Counted from the first letter of the stretch, positions 33,704-45,138 are shown. The stretch is 64,000 nucleotides of DNA from Ophioderma brevispina (GCA_023653785.1 JAMKCH010049077.1:35599-99598), one strand, 5' to 3'. The notes: generated by a model not told the origin, from the letters alone. Numbers and translations are program-made.

Positions 33704-34633
33704 TTAATGTAGGTTTTCCCGTTTGATTAAAATATTGTGTTATATTTAATATGTGGTTAAGTTAATTTCGGCTTTGGTCAATTATATTCATATTTGGATC
33801 AATGCTATTCATACCATGATCATTTTATTTCGTCCAAATATACGTAAATTTCGTCTAATCATGTGGTTAGCAACATAATGTCTAAGTTTATTTCGTCTTT
33901 TACCAAATGATTTCATATTTGTTTTATTTGATTTCGTCTCGAATCATGCATGCATGTGTATAGATATAGGACTACACTTTATGTCTATTTCCTCTTTTTC
34001 CTCGCCCTTTCATTTTTCATCATCTTACATCTTTATTTTTCTCTTTGTTTATGACTTTCTTATGTTTTCTTTTTTATATTTCTTGAACATGAAATTGACA
34101 TTAAATAAATGTAACTGAAAGTGACTTTGGACAAAGTTTTCACTTATTTTTGGGCTGCCCCGATGGTTAAATCATGTACAGGAATCTAGAAAGGTTTTTC
34201 AAAACTGTTCTGTTTATATATATATTGTAATTTCTTAGGCCATGTTTGATCCAAATGATGTTAGACTTTCATCCAAATACCTATCCATCAATCTGTTGTC
34301 TGGCGCTATGCAACACGGAAGATAGGTCTACACTGTATTTGTGTAATACCGTGGGACGAATTGCATTGATAAAAGTGTGAAAAATAATGAACAAAAACGA
34401 ATTATAGTTGTGCAAGTGCCGTAGACCCAACAGGTGAGACGAATTCTATGTTCCAAGGACGAAACTTAATGACCAATTTATGAAATGCAGTGGTCATACT
34501 CTGAAATACAATGTTTATTGACGAAATTTATTTCACGAGATGCACAATCCAATTTTCTAAGACGAATTATAACTTAACCAGATATGAAATCTAATGCAAA
34601 TAGTGTTAAATTAAACGGGAAAACCTATATTAA
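33704..34633. mobile_element. 930-bp foldback element with TTTCGTC motifs
   Basis: The left end TAATGTAGGTTTTCCCGTTT and right-end complement TTAATATAGGTTTTCCCGTT match. The arms continue with decay (TATGTGGTTAAGTTAATTTC versus TATCTGGTTAAGTTATAATT). The motif TTTCGTC, or its complement GACGAA, recurs at least ten times, spaced by tens of bases in both arms. No coding capacity. Confidence 0.85.
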
Positions 34634-34710
34634 AACGATAAACGATTAGTCAGAATGTTTTGAGAGTTAATGCAGCTAAAAACGCGCTTACGTTGGCTTG
34701 AATGTTTTCA

Positions 34711-35121
34711 TTAAGCATAGAATTTATCTTTCTCAACTATCGCGCTACATGTTTCGATAGATTTAGCGTGGAATTTCCCCCACTGCTCGTGCCCCTCATG
34801 CAATGCCCATACCTTCGGAAAAGTACTAGAGGTGACACGATGGGTTGAATCTACTATATTGTTTATGTTGCATAAATCATATTCTTTCGAGTAAGGTTTT
34901 GGGCAACCTGATTTTTGACTTAAAAAGATAGCGGCTAAAATACCAATTTTGACTACAAATTGGCTAATGTACATTTCCGTCGTTAAATTCACACAAAAAC
35001 TTTTTATTACAAGTTTCAAAACAACTTTTAATTTACAACCATGTAGGTCTTCGCTTTTGACAAAGTGAAATTTAAAATGATCTAAAGAATTTAAATTGGC
35101 CGCCACAAACGCCCAATGCAT
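34711..35121 (-). CDS. Unrecognised open frame, doubtful
   Basis: This is a 136-codon minus-strand frame starting MHWAFVAANLN. It contains five to six Cys and a hydrophilic C-terminal third (WALHEGHEQWGKF). I recognise no domain. There is no clear promoter or splice context, and it lies between two foldback elements. It is longer than most chance frames in this AT-rich sequence, but that alone is weak evidence. It could be a fragment of an unknown transposon protein or an exon. Confidence 0.15.
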   Translation of the reverse strand: MHWAFVAANLNSLDHFKFHFVKSEDLHGCKLKVVLKLVIKSFCVNLTTEMYISQFVVKIGILAAIFLSQKSGCPKPYSKEYDLCNINNIVDSTHRVTSSTFPKVWALHEGHEQWGKFHAKSIETCSAIVEKDKFYA

Positions 35122-35404
35122 TTATGGAGTACCATAGGTTTATTTTTAAGGATATGATAGTAAGGTAACTGAAGCATTGTTGAATTATTGTTGAGCTACT
35201 ACTCAAAATGTCGGCTAAAAAGATTTCAATATGGCTGACATTACGTAATTGCAGTTAGTTACACTTTGACTGTATTGTGAAGGGATTATTTCGGTGCTCT
35301 AACTTTATATACAGGGTGAGTCAGAAACAAAAACACACAGGACGGATTGTGCCCGTCATTTTGCATCTTTATGTAACGCATACAGGGTGACAAAGAAGTT
35401 TATT

Positions 35405-36240
35405 CATTCTTGTTGCCTTTTAGTAAAAGATCTGTAAACAATTCCTTGTAAACTAATATATCATTTAAAAGAGCATTTTCTGAATGTCTAAATTAAAAAA
35501 AAAAGTTTTTGAATTTACTCGTGCCAAAACCGGGATTATACTAATTTGAATAAAACCACTCATTTTCCTGACTATAGACATCTGGATAACTTACATCAGT
35601 TTCTATTTACACCAAATCAATCATGCGTGAGCAAGAAAGCCTCCACTGGTTTGCAACTTTCATTGTCAAATTATATATTTTTTTCTTTTATACTCAAAAT
35701 CCACCAATCAAGAGCAAAATTTTAAATGCTGAACATTTTACATAATATCGAATTTTGAATCTCACGAGTCTCTAGCACTGTTTCCTCGCGGTAGACTTCT
35801 CTTAGGAAGAAACACGACATTACATGTTTTGCAGTTTTTGAACAAACATAATCGCAAAAACAGTTTGTGATGAAAAATAGTTATATTACACTGCTTGATG
35901 AATAGGAAAATGAACTTAATTATCGTTTGATTTTTGGTTCTTGAGTATAAAAGCCAAACTCTGAGTATCATTTTAACAATAAAAGTTGCGAACCAGTGGA
36001 TCTGTCTGTTCACGCTTTATTGATTTTGTTTAGTGTGAATAGAAACTGATGCAGGTTACCCAGATGTGTGCAGTCAGGAAAATGGATAATTTTATTCTAA
36101 TGAATATAACCTGGGTTTGGCATGTGTAAATTAAAAAAAAATCTTTTTTAATTTAGGCCTTCAGATATTTCTCTTTGCAATGATATATTACTTAACAGTG
36201 CCTTCTTTTTAGATTTTTACTAAACCACGACCAAAATGAT
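35405..36240. mobile_element. 840-bp foldback element
   Basis: The left arm (35405-35735) and right arm (35905-36240) are inverse: CATTTTCCTGACTATAGACA with TGTGTGCAGTCAGGAAAATG, ATCAGTTTCTATTTACACCA with TGTGAATAGAAACTGATGCA, and TCCACTGGTTTGCAACTTTC with AAAGTTGCGAACCAGTGGAT. An ACAGGGTGAGTCAGAAA word just outside (35311) resembles the end of the element at 51060. Confidence 0.85.
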
Positions 36241-36390
36241 GTAAACATCTTTATCCGCCGGTAAATTTCCATGTGGTACAAAACGGAACGCTTATATTAA
36301 CTAGCTTTAATTGTGCAAAGATCAGGCTCAGATTTATTGCTAATCCACGGATTCATTACATGCACGGCGATCAATGAAGCAAATCACTAC

Positions 36391-37300
36391 CAAAATAGTG
36401 TGGGTTGTTTTATCCTCGAGGATTTTTCATGCTAAAAGTGATTGTTGCTGGTTGGGTTTTTCAATAGGGCCTAAACTTGTCCAGAAATGATGGGGTGGTG
36501 CAAATTTTAAAATGCAAAATTAAAAAAAAAAAAAAAAAAAAAACAGGGAAAAAATTAAAATCGAGTCAATCCGTTTTAATTTACACTAACGCGTTCGTCT
36601 CCATATAAGGATTAGCAAAAGTATTATATTTGCCTAGGTTCCAACCTTAGTCTAAAGCGGTATTGTCCATATTGGTTCAAGGTCACAATGGGGGGTTAGT
36701 AATGCCTCCGGATGTGTTGAAAGTGATTGTTCAAATCATTCCTTGGGTTCATTACTGGAAAAGGAATGCATTTTAACTGATTGGTGATATCACCATTGCA
36801 ACATCCAGGGGAAATTTTGGTGACCCCCATAGACCATGTAGACCCTTGCGACATTTTGCTATGTAATTAGGCAACCAAATGTCACACTCTGTAAAATAAT
36901 ACATTTTTTGATCCTGTGAGACAATACAAACAACTTATCACCAGTTTCAACAAAATCTGAGCATTGGATAAATTTTACCCGGATGACCTTGAACTATTAA
37001 GGGGCTATAGCGCTTTAACTAAAAGTCGGAACCTAGGCAAATATATTCTAATCCTTATAAGGAGACGAACATGTTAATTTACATTAAAACCCAATTTGAC
37101 TCGATTTTAATTTTTTTCCCTGTAGTAACATTTTCCCCCTTGAGGAAGGGGGAAGCAGTCCGAAAATGGGCACCCCATCATTTTCTGACTGTCTGGTCCC
37201 TATTGAATGAAAAACAGCAATAAAATCAACTTTAGCACCAAAGTCCTACGGGAACTGTTTCATTGACATACCAACCAACACTAAAATGATGAAGTACGTC
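36391..37300. mobile_element. 900-bp foldback element with poly(A)
   Basis: The arms match inversely: AATGATGGGGTG with CACCCCATCATT, CAGGGAAAAAATTAAAATCG with CGATTTTAATTTTTTTCCCT, and TTTGCCTAGGTTCCAACCTT with AAAAGTCGGAACCTAGGCAA. A run of about 23 A at 36521-36543 exists only in the left arm. Confidence 0.85.
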
Positions 37301-38404
37301 CGTGTTAAACCCGGTGGTATCTTAAAACCCTTTCCCTGGACCCGTGCTAGGCACATTCACAGGCCTCACACACCAGGGACTTTAGCGATAAAGATTGGCA
37401 ATTACTGACCTCCCGTCGGCAAACATGTGTGGGCACATGAGCTGATATCGGGTTGCAGTTTCATTGATAAACGGCCTCGCGGCGAGACACTCTGGCTAGA
37501 AAATCTATGGTCGTCTGCGGTCAAAATTGCTCTGTCTCGCTAGTTTTGAAAAATTGTCAAGGTTAACTGGCCTAAAACAATGGAACCACTGAGGTGAATC
37601 TGGGTCAGAAGTGACCCAAAGTCCGGGAAACGTTTTAATCAATCAAAGCGCAGGTCACACAAATACTGCTTATTTTCTTCTCAGCAACCACCTGACTTCG
37701 AATGACCGCTATGAAAAAGTGTAAAATAGATTTGGTCAAAGTACATTTTTGTTGGATTTCGCGTTGTTACCATTTTTGAAATTGTTTGAAATAGGAGTAA
37801 TCAGATAGATATGCCTAAACTAGCATGCTTAAGTCGGTAATGGTTGATATTAAATGTAAAATTGTAATTTTTCAAACAAATCAAATGATACAGATTTTAG
37901 ATGCAAAGTCGGGCTAAAATTCTACCGCAAATAATGCTATTGGAAATGGACAGCTCTGATTTTCTCAGTTTTCAAAGGTTACATTATTTTCTTTCATAAT
38001 TCAACAAAATTAAATTACAGGAACATACGAAACGGTCAAGTCTACGAAAATAAAAATAACACAAAAAATATAAATCAAATGTTTATGCTCAATTGTCTCT
38101 GTGTGATTGCTGCGGTATCAATCAATATTGTCATTGTTATAGGCAAGGCCATGGAACCAATCGTGCGTGTATTTCCCAGCTCTTCCCTCAGCGGGTGAAA
38201 TGAACACATTGACCCGTGGTGTCTGGAAATACAGTAAAAGGCCGAATATATTTGGTATTAGTATCTCTAAAGTAAGTTTCATCTGTGAAAAAAATTTTAA
38301 AGAAGCTGATTTCAACTGATTTTGGTAGGGTGGGTAAAGTGTTTCAACATTACAAAAAAAAGTGAGTTATCGTAGAGGGTGGGGAAATGGTTTTAGGAGT
38401 CAAA
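37301..38404. other. Gene-poor interval downstream of the SRCR exon
   Basis: On the minus strand an acceptor-like tract (TTTTTTTCACAG) at about 38287-38298 precedes a frame open to 38118, which could be a further exon of the SRCR gene, but no domain supports it. The remainder shows nothing recognised. Confidence 0.3.
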
Positions 38405-38690
38405 AGTCAATAACAGGGGTCAAATTTTGAAATTGATCCAATCATGTTGAAAAGTATACCAAGTAATAGTTTAATCATAAGGATTCCAAAAAGGTATAGT
38501 TTGCACTATCTGCGGTCGAAAGTTTTGGAGTTATAGGCTAAAAACAGCAAAAATCAATAAAAACGGTCATTTTCAGTTGTACAGGGGTCAAATTTAAAAA
38601 TTACTCCGATTTGGATAAAAAATGGTGCCAATTATTGATGGAGCTCATAGGATTAAAATAAGGAATAGTTTTGAGCCTCGGGTTGATTTA
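38405..38690. repeat. Half of the 15413-type foldback element
   Basis: This 285-bp stretch aligns with the left arm of the 15413-16372 element. Shared text includes TTGATCCAATCATGTTGAAA, AAAAGGTATAGTTTG, TTTCAGTTGTACAG and GGATTAAAATA-GGAATAGTT. The inverse half is absent here. Confidence 0.85.
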
Positions 38691-38744
38691 ATATGTAAAT
38701 TACATAAAACATAGTTGCGATTATTCTGGCTAAGGGTCTGGCAA

Positions 38745-39067
38745 CTACAAGCACTTGATAACGTAGATTTCTCTACAGATTAGACCATTTAAATATGGAG
38801 TGAGACACGTCTCAACGCTATTCACATCAGGAAGGCAGCCTTTCACATCAATCCACATTTTGGTATTTACATCTAGACTCCATCCGAAGTAATATGTATT
38901 GCGCGCGGACGTTGGTCCTTCTTCTACGGCCCTGGAAAAACCCAGTCGTTGACAAGCCAATTCTCTAAAACGATTAAGCGGTCGACAAATGGTTCCCCAT
39001 TGGCCCTCGTGATAAACCTGTAGTACTCCTTCATTTTCATTCGGCCTCCCGACCAGGCGATATGATC
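38745..39067 (-). CDS. Scavenger receptor cysteine-rich (SRCR) domain exon
   Basis: The exon starts after a good acceptor (TATTCTAATTTTCAG), leaves two bases to complete a split codon (a phase 1 intron, usual for SRCR exons), and is open for 105 codons to TAG. The translation carries the SRCR hallmarks in order: YRLVG near residue 1, EGVLQVYHEGQWGTIC (12-26; family GRVEVYHNGQWGTVC), LACQRLGF (35-42), YYFGW (57-61), MWIDVKGC (69-76), ETC (86), LIC (96) and VIKC (104). Six Cys at the spacing expected for group A domains are present. SRCR proteins are secreted or membrane receptors for innate recognition and adhesion, and the family is greatly expanded in sea urchins and amphioxus. The stop right after the last Cys suggests a terminal exon, or a single-domain relic. 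No other exon of the gene is certain, and the surroundings are transposon debris. Confidence 0.82.
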
Positions 39068-39597
39068 CTGAAAATTAGAATATACAGTGTGAGTAAAAAA
39101 AACAACATACATTCAGAATAAAGAAATAATTAAAATAGTGAAGAATTATTTTTGCTCAAATGTTTGCTTTGGTTATAAAGAGGGATAAACAGGCTTTCAG
39201 AAAACGCTTATTTGGTGTCATTTGGACTTTGGAGGAAGAAGTTATGCCTATTTTGTTGAGACACTTAAAAATCCTTCTCTGGCCGATTTTGAGTCAAACA
39301 AAGATACATCGTTTACATAGAGTAACATGGTCTTCAGCAGTGATTCGAGTAAAACATTTAACTCCAAATTATTGTCATACAATAGAAGGTGGGAGAATAA
39401 TTGAAGGATTATAAAAATAATATCTCGGTGATTACCAGGAAAATGCTGAGTGAAAAAAATAAATCCCAAATAAAAAAGTCAAGATTGCTGGTGTAAGACC
39501 ACAGTTTACTTTGGTTCAGCAAGATTTAATGGTTTTAACCTACAACGAAACTTGGGAAAAACAAAAACGAAAAAAAAAGACAGTGCGATATTGAATT
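39068..39597. other. Intron or flank upstream of the SRCR exon
   Basis: AT-rich with the acceptor tract at its left edge. Frames of about 84 codons (plus strand, 39160-39414) and 73 codons (minus strand, 39248-39469) overlap each other and show no domain. No second SRCR exon is seen here. Confidence 0.4.
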
Positions 39598-39601
39598 TTA
39601 A

Positions 39602-39928
39602 AGGGATTTATTGGCATGAATCTATCGGCACATATGTAATGAAATATCCCTAAATAAGACGTACCAGATGGTTTTCATGGTCATTGGAGTATTCCTTGCG
39701 AAATATATCACTCTGGCTTTTGTTTCGGTATTGCGTGCGGCGTTGTAAATATAGCACAGGGAATAAAGATGGCAGCTTCCATGATTGTTGTACAGTCGTG
39801 ACATTTGTCGGAATAATCTGGATTTTTTTCGCAAGGAATACTCCAATGACCATGAAAACCATCTGGTACGTCTTATTTAGGGTTATTTCATTATATATGT
39901 GCCGATAGATTCATGCCAATAAATCCCT
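39602..39928. mobile_element. 327-bp inverted-repeat element with TTAA duplication
   Basis: Nearly perfect inverted ends of about 97 bp begin AGGGATTTATTGGCATGAAT and end with the inverse. TTAA lies on both sides (39598-39601 and 39929-39932). The loop is about 130 bp. High arm identity suggests recent activity. TTAA targets are typical of piggyBac-type elements. Confidence 0.92.
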
Positions 39929-40470
39929 TTAAGTTTTAATTCCAATTTATTTACAGAAAACTTCAACTTGAGTTCTCCTCGCAATTTATGGACGCTGAGT
40001 ATACTGTATCCGTGCAAAATAATTACCTTAGAGATGTAAAACAATCTTTGAGCAGTTTCATTATGTTCATGAACTGAGATATTGATATGGAGTGATATTC
40101 AATAACTGACTCTTTATGATTGAACAATGGTAATTTAATTTGTTGAAGATATTTTACTTATAATTTTGTTGCACAATAGACAGTTTTATTCAAACTGATA
40201 TGTTTTTGTCGAGAAGAAATCGATACCATCTGAAATTGCATGTGTGAATTGTCTTTGCTATAATGTGTTATGGTATACGTCGGTGTCAGTCTCTCCGCAT
40301 TGTATTGCTAAAAACGGCCAAACGGAATTTTTAGGTCTCTCCACAAAATTGACATCCGAAAGAGACCAAATAAAAATCTTCTGATAGCCTGTTTTTATCC
40401 CTGTAAACAACCAAAGAAAACTTTTGAAGAAAAAATCTTTCCTGAATGTAGGGTTTTTATTGACTCACAC

Positions 40471-40692
40471 TTCCAAACAGGCCAATCGACCAAAATCATA
40501 TTTCGAGATATCGGCGATTGAAGTTTTAGATAATTATGAATTTGTATATCTAAAATTTGAAACATATTAGGAAAATGATTTTATGTGTACATTGTAGACA
40601 TGAAACGTTCTTCATTTTGATCACGCTTTCCATTCAAGTATCCTTTGTTTTCCTTGTCAAATTTAATTACAAAGCGATTGGCCTGTTTGGAA
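40471..40692. repeat. Inverted repeat pair
   Basis: TTCCAAACAGGCCAATCG (40471-40488) and its exact inverse (40675-40692) flank 186 bp. They may be the ends of a small element. A similar word (GGTCTGTTTGGAAGAC) occurs at 44583 and 44761. Confidence 0.7.
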
Positions 40693-41180
40693 AAACTTAA
40701 AACGTCCCATGTTTCTATGACAAAGAATTCGAATGCGTACTCAAGAGTCGATCGATCACCTCAGACGGTGGTATTGAACATACATTTGCCTGTGGAGGGC
40801 GCTAGAAAAAGCTAAGCTTTTGTACGATTTTCTTAGGCACCATCTTCTCTTAGATGCAAAATAATGTGCCAATGAAGATAGAAAAGAGGGCTGATAAGGT
40901 TTTAAATTGTTTATTTTGTAATCAGAATTGATTTAATCAGTTACTTAATTTTAATTTTTTACGGTGTCTGTTGGTGTCTGACGGTGTCTAAAATGCTTAA
41001 TTCCAAAGTTAGAGATGAATCGGATTTTTCGTTTTTCATGCAGTAACAATTATGCACAGTATAACAGTGCCATAGGATACCGTGTATAACAAAGAGCCCG
41101 GATCCGGAATTTTAAAACAAAGTTGTAATTTTCTATATGAAGGACTTCGATTTGAGCTTAGTTATTTTACACAGTTATTA

Positions 41181-41400
<220 letters not shown>

Positions 41401-41488
41401 CCGATTATCAAAGTGGTATTTATTGAAAATGCAAAATGAGAATTTCCTCATGTTAAGCACATTTCGTTACTGAAATTGTTTATGTGCC

Positions 41489-42888
41489 TTAAAGGTACAA
41501 CGAGAGATTTCACATAACAGGTGTGCTTAAAAATGTGAAAAATCTGACTTTTGCAATAATGTAAAGCTTTTTCTAAATAAATGTCCCCATGTGAAAGAAT
41601 TAAGCTGAAAATCCTTTCTATGGTACAAAAATGTGAAATTTCTTACTATAGGAGCAAATACTAAAATTCAGCCTATGTTTTGTATTGAAATTCAGCAAAT
41701 CAACATCGCATTTATTTTCGTTTCAAGGCATATCTCTAGGCAAATATTATGTCCAGCAATCTTTTGGGGATCTTATCCATATGGAATCAATACAGCCTGT
41801 CTCAAAAAAGTGGTACAATCAGAAAAAAATGGTTAAATATGAAATCTCAAAATAACTCATTCTTATTTGGCATAATAATAAAGAACAATGACCAGGCTTT
41901 TCAGTGGTGTTTGTTTCATCTTATTTGCTCTTGTCAATCCAGAGATATAAGCAATTTACTGCGATACACCAAAATCGATTTTGTGCCACTTTTATGCATG
42001 GGCAGAGTTCTTTCGCGCAGTTATGCCATGCTGTCTTGAAGCTCATTGCAACTTGACAAAAGAAACAAAACACAGATTAAAGTAAACAAAGGAAGTCTAG
42101 TTTTATCAACACAAGTGTTAATAGTCCACATAATCAGTTCAATGATAAATATCTTTTCATAAATAATAAACAATACAAATATTTATTGCACGTCAATGAA
42201 ATGAAGCTTTGAATTTATTACAAAATTGGTATCATACCAGAAGGAATGTAATTGCAACCAAAATAAACACTCCAAATCCAAAGAAATGGTTTTAAAATAT
42301 TGCACTATCTTTGTGTATTTACTAATTGTTGAAATCAATAAAAATTTGAATTTGGAAACAAAGTATCAAGGTGTTGGTAGGGATTTGCGTGTCATGATAC
42401 TTCAAAACCATAAAAACTCTCTCCTCCAGGTTGCTGTATCATGCTCATGGGTCTCTTCTAACAAACAATAGTATGTCGAATGTTATTCACTTTATCTTAA
42501 AGCCAGAACATACTGATCATAACTTCCACCATTACGTAACTGTTTTCGTATCTTTTAGAGTTTCTTTATTAAGTTAAGATTTTCATCTGTTCAAATGTGA
42601 ATAACTTATGTTTAACTGATTCTTTCACCGATTTCACTGAACCAGAAAGTGGCACAAACTCGATTTTGTTTTTCGCAGTAAACTGGAGTTATCTCTCGAT
42701 TGAAACAAGCAAATGAGATGAAAAAATACTGGAAAGCCTGGTCTTTTCTCTTTAATGTGATGTACAAAACGACTTACTTATGTTGAGACATTATAATGAA
42801 AAAAACCGGTTATTGATTGTACCATTTTTTAGACAGGCTGTATAACACAATATGTGAATGCGCCAAAATCTCTCGTAGCACCTTTAAA
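41489..42888. repeat. Outer inverted pair around the TA-type element
   Basis: TTAAAGGTACAACGAGAGAT (from 41489) is matched inversely by ATCTCTCGTAGCACCTTTAA (to about 42887), outside the ends of the 41791-42842 element. This suggests nesting within an older inverted-repeat element, or a composite. Confidence 0.6.
41791..42842. mobile_element. 1.05-kb TA-type inverted-repeat element
   Basis: Ends TACAGCCTGTCTCAAAAAAG and complement TACAGCCTGTCTAAAAAATG, with TGGTACAATCA shared further in. Long subterminal arms also match inversely: GGCTTTTCAGT with GGAAAGCCTGG, GATATAAGCAATTTACTGCG with CGCAGTAAACTGGAGTTATC, and AAATCGATTTTGTGCCACTT with AAGTGGCACAAACTCGATTT. TA borders suggest Tc1/mariner type. 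No transposase was recognised. Confidence 0.88.
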
Positions 42889-42918
42889 AGGGTACAATAA
42901 AAAATAATAATTTCCTGA

Positions 42919-43099
42919 ACACTGTTAAAAATGTTCTTAAAAAAAGTCGTTTTAACTGTTAGTCGGGACTCGCAACGTGCAAATAACTGTAAAAAGTGAC
43001 TCGAAACCGGCAAATAACTGTCAAATAACGGCGTTTTCAGTTATGAGTCCCAGCTGCCAGTCAAAACGCCGTTATTTTACTGATCATTCTTAACAGTGT
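42919..43099. mobile_element. 181-bp inverted-repeat element
   Basis: Ends ACACTGTTAAAAATGTTC and GATCATTCTTAACAGTGT are inverse. The interior repeats CGGCAAATAACTGTCAAAT-type words and a GGGACTC/GAGTCCC pair. No coding capacity. Confidence 0.82.
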
Positions 43100-43832
43100 A
43101 TCTACTCAATAAAATTAAGTGTAATCGGATTGCATTCAATCTTCATATATTTTAATTGAGATACCTGCAAATGCTTTAATCAACACAATTCATAATAATT
43201 TGGCTACATGTACTCAAAATCACACTACTTTATTGCGCTTATTTAGGATAGGTCTATAAGTACACAGAGAAATTATGAAGTTAGTTAAATTCTTAATCAA
43301 CTAAGTTGATGGAACTCGAATTAGTGTTGTAGGTACACAGTTAAATATGCACCGACTAAAAATAAAATGACCCCATTTGATTGAACACAACTGATTTTAG
43401 GGTTAAATATGGACTAAAGTTTGTATTGGGTATATAGGGCAACGAAAAGAGGAAAAAGAGAAATTTTGAGGTACTATGTTTTACATTACATTATTGATCT
43501 TAATTTAGGTGTAAATTAATCAAGTAATTAGCCTATACCTAACTGGGAATCAAATATATATATATTAATATATTGCGAATTCAAATGAACAAAATACAAA
43601 AACATGAACGGACTAAAACAAGAGGATTTTGGATAGGCTAAAAACACAAGCTCTGTAATAACTCGCCAAATATATATAACTTTGAAGTGTTTTGATTGAA
43701 TTAATTTTTACAGTAATTATTTGGCAGATTTGCTGCCTATGTAAAATACTGCAAAATTGATCATTATCGCCTCAGATACAGCTACACAAGTTGTACTAAT
43801 ATCAACTTCAACCAGACTTCTAGGCCAGCCAG
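43100..43832. other. Gene-poor interval
   Basis: AT-rich. I see no gene, RNA or repeat family. Confidence 0.4.
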
Positions 43833-43836
43833 TTAA

Positions 43837-44485
43837 CCCTGGTCCAACCAAGGGGGGGGGGGTACGGTACCACCGCCCCTAATGGATGATCCCCTGTCGC
43901 ACAAAAACACAAACGAATACGATCTAAGGCTTTTATTTGATTGTAAGTTCATCCTTTGCGGTCATTTCAGCGAAAAAAATTGGAGGTACCACCTTCAGGG
44001 AGGTCAGGGCGTCCCGTCAAAGTCGGAAGGGGGGGTGGTTGCCACCTTCCTATACTTTACTGTGTAAAATGCCAAAAAATGGTACTTTATGTAAGTATGA
44101 TGCTACTGTAAGCAAATACTTGTATTTTTTTCTTATTATTTTCTTATTATTTAGAGTAATAACATGTGTATGCTTACTTTGGCACCCATCATTGCCAAAT
44201 AAATACCAATTTTGCTTGCATGAATGGCAAAAACGGTCGAAAAAACCTCGATTTTGGCGATTTGCTTACAAATTTGCGTAAAATAAACTCTCAGTCATGA
44301 CGTCACTATGACGTCATATTGTTAAAACTTTATATGTTTGTACTTGATTTGAAGAAAGGATATATGTAGCTACACACTGATACCAACAAGATGATGTTTG
44401 TCGCTTAATTACGAAAAAATCAGGGGGTGGTAACCACCCACCCCCGGTCGTGAACGTAGTACAAAAACCCTTGGTTGGACGAGGG
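43837..44485. mobile_element. piggyBac-like non-autonomous element, copy 1
   Basis: TTAA (43833-43836), then CCCTGGTCCAACCAAGGG with a G run. The right end is CCCTTGGTTGGACGAGGG, then TTAA (44486-44489). TTAA duplication plus CCC-starting ends fit the piggyBac superfamily. There is no transposase in its 649 bp. Two TGACGTCA words 3 bp apart lie at 44298-44316. Confidence 0.88.
44298..44316. promoter_or_regulatory. Paired CRE-like sites
   Basis: Two exact TGACGTCA octamers lie three bases apart inside the piggyBac-like element. This is the CREB/ATF consensus. No transcript is evident, so function is speculative. Confidence 0.3.
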
Positions 44486-44785
44486 TTAATCTCGCAATAT
44501 CCCATTGATCGATAGGTCACTTTATAGGCTGTCGTACGTTGGTCATGGTCGTTTTTAGGTACAGCAAGCAGAAGAATGCAGTTTGGTCTGTTTGGAAGAC
44601 CTTCATTTGGCGTTTGGGTATGATTTCCAAAAGTGAAAAAACTACACATTGGAATGCTATTCTTGCTCAATATGAAAAGAGCTCCTGATATAATATCATC
44701 ATATTATATTTTAAATACATCATAGTATGCAAAAAACTCAATTTCGCCAAAATGGTCGATTGGTCTGTTTGGAAGACTCGTGAAG

Positions 44786-44850
<65 letters not shown>
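44786..44850. repeat. (AT)n microsatellite
   Basis: A TA run with one phase break, followed by TTTTCAGCATCG and a poly(A) run at 44866-44887. Confidence 0.95.
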
Positions 44851-44853
<3 letters not shown>

Positions 44854-45138
44854 CAGCATCGTCCGAAAAAAAAAAAAAAAAAAAAAAGTCGGACATTCCT
44901 TACAACATTCTCGTCCCTGTTTACTTGAGACATAAGGCTGTAAAAATACTTGCAAAATAAAGACTGAAACGCAGTCTAAATGCAATAAAATCGTTAAATA
45001 TCAAGACTACACCATCAACAATGTCATGGCGTAAATTTATATTTAACTTCAATATTTATTAGCCGATGTCATAAGTCGTACTAAGATTCATTGAATAATG
45101 TCGGAAGTCGTAATATGTCCCAAGTCGTATCGATCTAC

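Noticed and set aside
39160..39414. A further exon or transposase fragment next to the SRCR exon
   Set aside because: No motif was recognised and the opposite strand is also open; evidence is insufficient.
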